From an uncultured Flavobacteriales bacterium (lineage in GTDB: Bacteria; Bacteroidota; Bacteroidia; Flavobacteriales_D; Parvicellaceae), in NCBI GenBank assembly GCA_938075455.1, contig CALJHN010000010.1:1-64000 (forward strand): a stretch of DNA of 64,000 bases, in the 5' to 3' direction. The notes beneath the pieces are model-generated. The model worked only from the letters and a program-made list of their open reading frames with translations, ran no database searches and was not told the origin of the DNA. Positions 52,429 to 59,949 of the stretch are shown one piece after another (positions within the stretch are counted from its first letter, which is position 1; each line of letters begins with the position of its first letter). Both the position numbers and the translations under genes were made by a program.

Positions 52429-53807
52429 TTTATTTTATAATGTCTAAAACCTACTTTATTATCTTGATCGTCAATTCTTTCTAAGACAATATTTTTATTA
52501 TTGGATATTGGATTTTCTAAACTTCCATTATGAAGTTTTTCATAAGTTTCAAAGTCAATTAACTTTCTTTCTTCTAGTTTTTTGAAAACCTCTAATCCGC
52601 TTATTTTGGATCGCCAATCTTTAGCAATTTTACCTTCAAAAACCTTAGATTTAGATCCACTTCCATAACTCAAAAAACCAACATTATTTCCTGAAATATT
52701 TTTGTCTTTTTCATAGCTTGAATAGAGCAAACTTATTAATGACATAAATATAGATGCAGTGTACATATTGCCAATATATCCACTTGCAATTTCTCCATCT
52801 TCAATCTTGCTTTCTACAAAATTTTTATAAAGAACAGACTTTGAAGCTGCTTTTCTCCAATCTTTGTAATCCATACTTTTTGAGTGACCTATTTCTTTTT
52901 CTAGATCTGATATTAAACCATATTTATCTAACCAATTAAGCCATATATCTAGCATTATTCTTCTTCCTTGAAAAGCATATGGAAGATGAAAAATTAAATG
53001 GTCCCAATCCTTCAGAAAGTTTATTTTTTTTTGAGATTGAAAATGCTCCAAACCTTCAGAGATTCTAGCTTTATAACATTTATTTGAATACTGCCCATCA
53101 AATACTGGCTCCTCAAAATAAAAGTCAAGAATTTCTTTATCACTATTTGTTAGTTTTTGTACAGTGGTGTTTTTATCGCTCAGAAATGAGTTGTCAATTT
53201 TCCTTCTTGGTTTAAAAAAATCTCCGACATGCTCCATACTAATTCCAACTGTATTTTTAAAAGAAATAATACTAGGATTGGAAGTTAACAACATAGCAAC
53301 AGCACCCGCTCCTTGAGTATATTCACCTGACGATGCTAATTCATATTTTGCAATATCTGAGGCAATTACAATTGCTTTTTTTTCTGGATTAATTCTTATC
53401 CAATCTAAACAGTTTTCAACTGCATCAATTCCACCAATGCAAGCAAATGTAAGATCTACAACATCACAGTTTTTAAAACACCTAGAACCATGGGTTTTAG
53501 AAAGAATTTTTTCAACTGTTCCAACTGCATATGTAGCTGTTGGTTTAGCTGCATCTACAGCACTTTCAGTTCCAAGATATATTCTGCCAATAGTTAAGGG
53601 ATCTATTTTATTATTTACAATAAGATTTAATAGTGCATTTGCTGCCATGGAGGCAGTATCTTCATTTTCATCGGCAAGTGCCATATATTTAAGACCCAAT
53701 CCTTTTTCAAGTTTTGCGGGGACAATATCTCTTTTTTCTGCCAAACTAACTATTGGTAAAGCTATGTTTGGTAAGTAATAATCTATTGCTTCAATTCCAA
53801 ATTCCAT
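52425..53807 (-). CDS. hydroxymethylglutaryl-CoA synthase family protein
   Basis: A 460-residue thiolase-fold condensing enzyme. GIEAIDYYLPN begins the chain. GTESAVDAAKP has E81, VVDLTFACIGGIDAVENC has catalytic C123, and LIFHLPYAFQGRR has the catalytic His. These three match the Glu-Cys-His triad of HMG-CoA synthase. In this phylum it could serve isoprenoid supply or a leucine/acetoacetate route, and no other mevalonate gene is present here. It is eight bases downstream of the DUF59 gene and overlaps DUF2480, so it shares the suf-linked transcript. Confidence 0.85.
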   Translation of the reverse strand: MEFGIEAIDYYLPNIALPIVSLAEKRDIVPAKLEKGLGLKYMALADENEDTASMAANALLNLIVNNKIDPLTIGRIYLGTESAVDAAKPTATYAVGTVEKILSKTHGSRCFKNCDVVDLTFACIGGIDAVENCLDWIRINPEKKAIVIASDIAKYELASSGEYTQGAGAVAMLLTSNPSIISFKNTVGISMEHVGDFFKPRRKIDNSFLSDKNTTVQKLTNSDKEILDFYFEEPVFDGQYSNKCYKARISEGLEHFQSQKKINFLKDWDHLIFHLPYAFQGRRIMLDIWLNWLDKYGLISDLEKEIGHSKSMDYKDWRKAASKSVLYKNFVESKIEDGEIASGYIGNMYTASIFMSLISLLYSSYEKDKNISGNNVGFLSYGSGSKSKVFEGKIAKDWRSKISGLEVFKKLEERKLIDFETYEKLHNGSLENPISNNKNIVLERIDDQDNKVGFRHYKIN

Positions 53808-53815
53808 TTCTTTTT

Positions 53816-54151
53816 TTAAATCATTCCTAAATCTAGCTTTGCCTCTTCACTCATCATATCCTTATCCCATGGAGGATCGAATACAATATTAACTTTTGAA
53901 GTTTCAACGCCATGAACTTCACCAACCTTATCCTCAACCTCTTTTGGGAGAGACTCTGCCACAGGGCAATTGGGAGAAGTTAAAGTCATTATAATTTCAG
54001 TATTAAATTCATCGTCAATTTTAATTTCATAAATCAAACCTAATTCGTAAATATCCACTGGAATTTCTGGATCAAATATCGCTTTGAGAACATTTATAAT
54101 TTTGTCTTCAATTTTTTTTTTGACAATTGTAGAATCTTTTACATCACTCAT
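53816..54151 (-). CDS. DUF59/SufT-like iron-sulfur cluster assembly protein
   Basis: The 111-residue MIP18/DUF59 protein has INVLKAIFDPEIPVDIYELGLIY near the N-terminus and MTLTSPNCPVAESLP with the conserved Cys. VNIVFDPPWDKDMMSEEAKLDLG closes it. Such proteins help transfer or mature Fe-S clusters. It overlaps the upstream sufE stop by eight bases (start 54151, sufE end 54144) and precedes the HMG-CoA synthase-like gene by eight bases. Confidence 0.9.
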   Translation of the reverse strand: MSDVKDSTIVKKKIEDKIINVLKAIFDPEIPVDIYELGLIYEIKIDDEFNTEIIMTLTSPNCPVAESLPKEVEDKVGEVHGVETSKVNIVFDPPWDKDMMSEEAKLDLGMI

Positions 54152-54575
54152 TTAAATTATTTTTTATCATTAATGAATATGCATATGCTTTCATTTGTTT
54201 TACCATTTCTAACAAACCGTTAGCTCTTGTAGGAGATAAATGATTAGTTAGACCAATTTCATTTATAAAATTTAGTTTTGCATTTAGTATATTTTCAGGA
54301 GACTGGTTGTTTAATACTCTTATTAATAGAGCAATTATTCCCTTTGTTATTATTGCCTCACTGTCTGCATAAAATGAAACCAGATCTTTTTCAAATTCAG
54401 CATGCAACCATACTTTAGATTGACAGCCTTTGATAATGTTTTCATCACTTTTATTAGAGGAGGATATAAGAGGAAGATCTTTGCCAAGTTCAATCAAATA
54501 CTCATATTTTTCCATCCAATTGTCAAACATTTCAAATTCACTAATAATTTCTTTTTCAAGATCTATAACCTGCAT
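54144..54575 (-). CDS. sufE: SufE sulfur-acceptor protein
   Basis: A 143-residue SufE. The sulfur-accepting cysteine is C51 in KGCQSKVWLH, the same residue number as E. coli SufE. The helix pattern EKEIISEFEMFDNWMEKYEYLIELGKDLP and the terminal LSPTRANGLLEMVKQMKAYA are family features. It stimulates SufS (encoded 41 kb away) and passes persulfide sulfur to SufBCD. It is the first gene of sufE - DUF59 - HMGCS-like - DUF2480. No strong promoter is visible in the 58-base gap before radA. Confidence 0.93.
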   Translation of the reverse strand: MQVIDLEKEIISEFEMFDNWMEKYEYLIELGKDLPLISSSNKSDENIIKGCQSKVWLHAEFEKDLVSFYADSEAIITKGIIALLIRVLNNQSPENILNAKLNFINEIGLTNHLSPTRANGLLEMVKQMKAYAYSLMIKNNLNE

Positions 54576-54633
54576 GAATTATTTTTATAATAAAGATAAT
54601 TTAAACTCTTTATTCCTAAGCTTAATAGACACA

Positions 54634-55980
54634 TTATTTAAACAATTGTTGAATGATTTCTTGCAGCTTACCTACTTTAATTAATTGATAATCTTTTGAT
54701 TCTAACTGGTTAAACTTCGAATATTTACTTAAATAAATTATTTTAATTCCCATTTTTGTAACCTCTTTTATACGTTGTTCTATTCTACTAACTGGTCTTA
54801 TTTCTCCACTAAGACCTACTTCACCAATAAAACAAATTTCATGATCAATATAAAAGTCAAAAAAAGAAGATAATATAGCACAAACCATAGATAAATCTAT
54901 TGCAGGGTCTTGAATTTTTAATCCACCAGTGATATTTAAAAAAACATCTTTTTGGCTTAGTTTCATACCTCCTCTTTTTTCAATCACTGCCAACAACATA
55001 TTTAGTCTTTTAATATCAATTCCATTAGCTGATCTTTGTGGATTTCCGTAAGTAGCAGCTGAGGTTAAGGCCTGAGACTCTATCATTATAGGTCTAACTC
55101 CTTCCAAACTACAGCCCAAGGCAATACCACTCAGCTTTTCTTGGTTGGTTGAAATAAGCATTTTACTTGGGGAATTAACTTCTTCTAGTCCACTTTCATT
55201 CATTTCATAAATTCCAAGTTCATTGGTGCTTCCAAATCTGTTTTTGATACTTCTAACCAAACGGTACAAGTGGTTTTTATCTCCTTCAAACTGAAGGACA
55301 GTATCTACCATATGTTCCAATACTTTAGGACCAGCTATTGCTCCATCTTTAGTAATATGACCAATAATTATTAGAGGAATTAGCCTCTCTTTTGCATATT
55401 TAATTAATATTTCAGCACAATGCTTGATTTGAGAAACACTTCCTGGAATAGCATCTATTTCTTGTGTGTGAATGGTCTGTATAGAATCAACAATAATTAA
55501 TTTAGGTAAAACTTCTTCACAGGTTTTAAGGATGGTATTGACTTCTGTCTCGTTATAAATATAGCAACTGTCGTTATTGAAATTTAATCTATTGGCTCTT
55601 AACTTTATTTGTTCATTACTTTCCTCCCCTGAAATATATAATACTTTTTCTTCCAATGTTAAAGCAATTTTTAAAGTCAATGTTGATTTACCAATTCCAG
55701 GTTCACCCCCTAATAGAATAACTGAACCTTTTACCAATCCATTACCTATTACTCTGTTAAACTCTAAATCATTTATAGGAATTCTCTCGGCTTTATCTCC
55801 AGAAATATCACTTATTCGCTGAGGAGTTTTTACACTTCTTGAAATAGAACTTTTTGAAGACTTTGAAACTATTCTCTCTGAAACTGTATTCCATTCACCA
55901 CATTCACCACATTTGCCAGTCCACTTACTAGTTTCATGAAAGCAGCTTATGCATTGAAATATTTTTTTAGATTTTACCAT
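54634..55980 (-). CDS. radA: DNA repair protein RadA
   Basis: I start at the ATG at 55980 (448 residues); a TTG two codons upstream is less likely. The N-terminal zinc finger has CISC ... CGEC (CxxC-x10-CxxC). Walker A GGEPGIGKSTLTLK and the RadA-specific KNRFGSTNELGIYEM (branch-migration KNRFG motif) follow. The Lon-protease-like C-terminal domain includes ITGGLKIQDPAIDLSMVCAI and ends near ELIKVGK. RadA remodels recombination intermediates together with RecA. Confidence 0.96.
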   Translation of the reverse strand: MVKSKKIFQCISCFHETSKWTGKCGECGEWNTVSERIVSKSSKSSISRSVKTPQRISDISGDKAERIPINDLEFNRVIGNGLVKGSVILLGGEPGIGKSTLTLKIALTLEEKVLYISGEESNEQIKLRANRLNFNNDSCYIYNETEVNTILKTCEEVLPKLIIVDSIQTIHTQEIDAIPGSVSQIKHCAEILIKYAKERLIPLIIIGHITKDGAIAGPKVLEHMVDTVLQFEGDKNHLYRLVRSIKNRFGSTNELGIYEMNESGLEEVNSPSKMLISTNQEKLSGIALGCSLEGVRPIMIESQALTSAATYGNPQRSANGIDIKRLNMLLAVIEKRGGMKLSQKDVFLNITGGLKIQDPAIDLSMVCAILSSFFDFYIDHEICFIGEVGLSGEIRPVSRIEQRIKEVTKMGIKIIYLSKYSKFNQLESKDYQLIKVGKLQEIIQQLFK

Positions 55981-56009
55981 AAGCAATAATAATTTGTCAC
56001 ATCTTACAT

Positions 56010-57458
56010 TTAATACGTTGTGTTTTTAGATACTGGACTTAAATAAGTTTTAATAGTAATAAAGATGCCAATTAAACCCCAAATGGGAATAGCAGCTTTG
56101 TCTGTATCTAAATAGTTGTTTAAAACCCCATGTGTAAAATAAGTGGTTAGAGACAAGATAATGAAAAGGGTTAAAATTTTATAAAAATCATTTTCACATT
56201 TTATATAATAGAAACCAGAGTAAATAAAAACAAGCCCTATTAATAAAGTATTGATTAGAAATCCAAAAAAACCTTGCTCTGCTAAAGGACTTAGATATTC
56301 ACTATGAGCATTTCCTCCATCTCCAAAATTAGTGCTGATTATTGTTAAATCTTTGGACTTTTGGAATGGTGCATAAACAAAAGCATAGGTTCCTGGACCC
56401 CATCCAAAAAAGGGTCTTTGCAAGAACAATTCAAGTGCACAATTCCATCTATTTAAACGTTCTAAATTTGATGCATCAGAAGAAATGTTGGACATTGATT
56501 CTACTCTTTCTGAAAAATTCTCAGTGGTGTGTTCTGCATCATTTTTTTGAACCAAGTAAGAAATTTCTGTCAAATTATAAACTACAAATATTGAAGGAAT
56601 GATGATAATACCTATTAGCCATTTTAATTTTATTCTGAAGTAATAAAGAACAAATACTCCAATCGTCAAAATAATACTTAACCAAGCAGCTCTTGTATAA
56701 CTAAAGTACAGACCAACAAGAAGTATTGCTAAAAAAACAACTAATAAAATTCTGAAATAATTTTTTTTTGCCTCATATAACAACCAAACATTAATTGGAA
56801 TAACTAGTGCTAAAATTGCACCATATGAAGTGTGGTCTTTAAAAAATGGCCACATTACCCAATGACCTGCTTCTTCACTAAAACTATTCATCATGTGGTT
56901 GAATAATGTATAGCAAGTCACCATTACCATGGCAAAAAGATAAGCGAAGAAAAATTGTTTGATTTGTTTTTTTCCTTTTTTGAAAAAGTGAATTCCATAA
57001 AGTAGAATGGGAATAATGAACCAGCTTCTAGAAATTAAAAACTTAAAGGAAACCATAGGGATTTCACTGACAATAGAGGTGATAAATATCCATAGTATTT
57101 GTAAAAAAACTAATATTATAATGGGGTTTTTATAATGTAGAAGATCTTTTTTAAGGTTTTTTTCATAGAGCGCTTTAAACAGAAATATTAATGTAAATAC
57201 CAGCAGCATTGGTTCTGTTGGAAAATAAAAACCTATTCCAAGCAAGTCTAAATTTTCAAAATTAAAAGAAAGTGGGGTGCAAAAAACTATGGTGAGAAAA
57301 ATTAAATCCAATCTAAAAACAAATAGATACCCAATTAACATGACTAAAGGAAGCGCAAGGAGATAGAAAATGTCAAAGTAAATTAAAATTGAATTTAGAA
57401 TGATGTATAAAATCATCAAAAAGTAAGAAATTCTTGGGCTAAGAAACTCTTTAAACAT
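56010..57458 (-). CDS. O-antigen ligase / polymerase-like membrane protein
   Basis: A 482-residue integral membrane protein with 10-12 hydrophobic spans. It has the Wzy_C-type loop near residues 350-400: FLQRPFFGWGPGTYAFVYAP followed by GDGGNAHSEYLSPLAEQGFFG. Those periplasmic Arg, Gly and His residues are typical of the O-antigen ligase (WaaL)/polymerase (Wzy) superfamily. Sequence does not separate ligase from polymerase. It overlaps the preceding Wzz-like gene's stop by one base (TAATG), and the position after wzx and wzz points to surface polysaccharide assembly. Confidence 0.85.
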   Translation of the reverse strand: MFKEFLSPRISYFLMILYIILNSILIYFDIFYLLALPLVMLIGYLFVFRLDLIFLTIVFCTPLSFNFENLDLLGIGFYFPTEPMLLVFTLIFLFKALYEKNLKKDLLHYKNPIIILVFLQILWIFITSIVSEIPMVSFKFLISRSWFIIPILLYGIHFFKKGKKQIKQFFFAYLFAMVMVTCYTLFNHMMNSFSEEAGHWVMWPFFKDHTSYGAILALVIPINVWLLYEAKKNYFRILLVVFLAILLVGLYFSYTRAAWLSIILTIGVFVLYYFRIKLKWLIGIIIIPSIFVVYNLTEISYLVQKNDAEHTTENFSERVESMSNISSDASNLERLNRWNCALELFLQRPFFGWGPGTYAFVYAPFQKSKDLTIISTNFGDGGNAHSEYLSPLAEQGFFGFLINTLLIGLVFIYSGFYYIKCENDFYKILTLFIILSLTTYFTHGVLNNYLDTDKAAIPIWGLIGIFITIKTYLSPVSKNTTY

Positions 57459-58435
57459 TAATCTTTTAAAAGTTCTATTTGGTTCTTAACTAGTATGCCT
57501 ACAATTGCTAGTAAGATAGATGAGAATGTTGACAAGACTACAATTAGCCATCTAATTGGATATGCCTTTTTTTCTGCGGGATAGGCTTTCTCAACAATAA
57601 ACTTATGAGATAGATAGCTGGTTGCATCACTTTCTGCCTGTTCGTAGGAAGTTTCCATTGTAGCAAGTCTCTCTGATAGGAACTCTACTTTAATTTGGAA
57701 AGATTTAAGTAAAGAGCCGTATTTTTCAGTCATTTTCATTTTAGTTTTAAATGATTTCTTTATCTCAGAATCTTTAGAATTTACATAGCCCTCAGTTAAT
57801 GCTCTGTAAGCATCGTTGGTTACCACTCCAAGAGAAGAAAGTTTAGACATCGTATCTCTAAGGGTCTGCATTTGTGCAGTTATTTTATCAAGTTTTTCTT
57901 TTTTAATTTTAAAATCTGTCAAAGCTCTTTCGTGAATTATTGCATTTTTAGTATTGTCAAATAACAATGCAATATCGTTGGCAATTAATGCTGCTGTATC
58001 AGGACTTTTGTCTAAAACAGTAATTAATACAGCACCATTGTTATTTCTTTTAAAATTTATATTTTCTAAATAAGTTTTGGTTAAATCTGTATTGATATAT
58101 TTTGATTCCAAATCAATTTCATAATGCTTAAGAAGATTAAATTTGTTTATAATTTTATTTCTTATGCTGCTCGATTCTAAAATCTGAAGCATTTGTTCTG
58201 CCTCTTCGTTCTCCCCAAATTTAGAAATGCTTTGGTCTTCAGTAATTACTTCGTTGAATGTTACAGAGCTTGTCTTTGCAGGATAAATTGTTACAGTAGA
58301 TTCAAATTTCTCATCCATTAAAAGAGAGACTAAACTTGAGCTTACTAAGGCAACAGTTCCAATAGTTATTAATAGATTTTTATTTTTCCATAAAAAAGAA
58401 ATTAAGTCGTAAGATTGATTTTTGGATGAATTCAT
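57458..58435 (-). CDS. Wzz-like polysaccharide chain-length determinant
   Basis: The 325-residue protein has two membrane spans (about 19-38 and 295-315) around a periplasmic coiled-coil region of 250 residues (KKEKLDKITAQMQTLRDTMSKLS and later helices). This is the layout of PCP1/Wzz proteins that set glycan chain length. A Pro-rich junction before TM2 (EKAYPAEKKAYPIRWLIVV) fits the family. It sits between the Wzx-like flippase and the Wzy/WaaL-like gene. It appears to have its own promoter. Confidence 0.85.
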   Translation of the reverse strand: MNSSKNQSYDLISFLWKNKNLLITIGTVALVSSSLVSLLMDEKFESTVTIYPAKTSSVTFNEVITEDQSISKFGENEEAEQMLQILESSSIRNKIINKFNLLKHYEIDLESKYINTDLTKTYLENINFKRNNNGAVLITVLDKSPDTAALIANDIALLFDNTKNAIIHERALTDFKIKKEKLDKITAQMQTLRDTMSKLSSLGVVTNDAYRALTEGYVNSKDSEIKKSFKTKMKMTEKYGSLLKSFQIKVEFLSERLATMETSYEQAESDATSYLSHKFIVEKAYPAEKKAYPIRWLIVVLSTFSSILLAIVGILVKNQIELLKD

Positions 58436-58453
58436 TTTTCAATTTTAGATTTA

Positions 58454-58485
58454 CAAATGTAAGTTATAGCATGAATCTCTACAAA
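58454..58485 (-). promoter_or_regulatory. promoter of the wzz - O-antigen ligase genes
   Basis: On the minus strand TTTG (58485-58482), a 20-base spacer and TACATTTG (58461-58454) match the TTG-N19-21-TANNTTTG consensus exactly. It lies between the flippase stop and the Wzz ATG at 58435, suggesting that the last two genes can be transcribed separately from wzx. Confidence 0.6.
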
Positions 58486-59949
58486 TTAAGAGGATTTATC
58501 GTGTTTTAAAAGTCTATAAAACTGGTTCCAACTAATAACTTTTAAAAATAAACCAATAATTCCACCACCAATAACATTCAATACTATTTTTTCTAACCAA
58601 TTAATATTTAGATAATTTTCTATGCTATAGACCATGGTAATAAACAATATAGTAAATGAAAAAATCCGAATTATTGAAAATAAATGGTATTTAAAATTAA
58701 ATATTTTATAGCATAAAGTTATTTGAAATACAAGGACGAAAAATTGTGTAAAAGCACTAGCAAAAGCTGCTCCAGAAGAACCTTTTTCCGGAATAAGTAA
58801 TAGATTTAGTGAAATATTTATTAAAATCCCAAAAACAGCCAGTATGTTTAATTGTTTCATGCTTCCTTTTGCGGTTAATAAAGTCCCAAATATATAGTTA
58901 CATGAAACAGCTATAAACGAGATCATTAACCAACCAAAAGTTTCGCTAGAGTGCAATAATGAAGAACCATTTATGTCATATCTCCAATGAAGGATTTCTA
59001 TTTTATAGGTCCATACAGAAACACAAATAATTAAAGCAAAAAAATAAATTAGCTTGAAAGACAACCAAGAAACTGGAAGGACGCTTTGCTTTTCTTTAAT
59101 AAGTTTAGAATATATTGGAAGTAATAGAGCAGCAAACAAGTACCCAAGCATATTAAAAGCCATGAAAAATCTATAACCATGAGCATAGTTAGCTACTTCA
59201 ATACTCCCTCTAATTCTCTCAACCATAACTACATCAGAATAATAGTATACAGACATTAAAAAAATTAAAAGAGCATAAGGCATACTTTTTTTTACAATCA
59301 TTTTAAAGAATAGTTGGTCCCACTTTAGGCTTGGTAATTGGGTATGTTTTATTAAAAATGAAAAACCTAGAAGAACAGTAATTAAATACGCAACAGTTTG
59401 AGATAGGATGAAGAAGTCAATTGTTACAATTGTATTATTAGCAATGCTGTATAGAAAATAACCACAGAAAAATATTAAAATCAATCTATCGGTAATAGAT
59501 AAAATACTGTCTTTTTTAAATAAAAGAAGTGCAGATAAATTAGATCTTATAAATAGAATTAACGCCACTAGAATTTGGTTAAATCCTATAATAATTAGCC
59601 ACTTCATTTCCTGTATTGAGAACTCAAAAATTATTCCTACTAGTAAAAGAATACTGATGTAAAATGCGCTTAGGATTAGCTTTAGAGAAAAAATTCTTGA
59701 GAAATGTTTTTGAAGTAATTGATTGTTTTGTGCAATGTTTCTAGTATTAAAGTTATTAACCCCCATATCTAAAATGATATTGAAAATAAAAGATAAGCTC
59801 AATAAAGAAAAATAAGTTCCATAAGAACCTGGACTATTTTGCTCTGTAATTTTTAATATCTCAGCATCAATTCCAATAATATAGAAAGGTTTAATTACTA
59901 CATTTAGTAGGAGAACTAGTATTAAATTGGAAAGAAATTTTTTTTTCAT
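58486..59949 (-). CDS. Wzx-type polysaccharide flippase
   Basis: A 487-residue protein with 12-14 predicted spans and MATE/MVF-like polysaccharide-export features: SNLILVLLLNVVIKPFYIIGI at the start and NFNTRNIAQN after the second span. It flips lipid-linked glycan units across the inner membrane. It is coupled to murF-alr by a one-base overlap and is followed by the Wzz- and Wzy-like genes. Family assignment is good, substrate unknown. Confidence 0.85.
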   Translation of the reverse strand: MKKKFLSNLILVLLLNVVIKPFYIIGIDAEILKITEQNSPGSYGTYFSLLSLSFIFNIILDMGVNNFNTRNIAQNNQLLQKHFSRIFSLKLILSAFYISILLLVGIIFEFSIQEMKWLIIIGFNQILVALILFIRSNLSALLLFKKDSILSITDRLILIFFCGYFLYSIANNTIVTIDFFILSQTVAYLITVLLGFSFLIKHTQLPSLKWDQLFFKMIVKKSMPYALLIFLMSVYYYSDVVMVERIRGSIEVANYAHGYRFFMAFNMLGYLFAALLLPIYSKLIKEKQSVLPVSWLSFKLIYFFALIICVSVWTYKIEILHWRYDINGSSLLHSSETFGWLMISFIAVSCNYIFGTLLTAKGSMKQLNILAVFGILINISLNLLLIPEKGSSGAAFASAFTQFFVLVFQITLCYKIFNFKYHLFSIIRIFSFTILFITMVYSIENYLNINWLEKIVLNVIGGGIIGLFLKVISWNQFYRLLKHDKSS

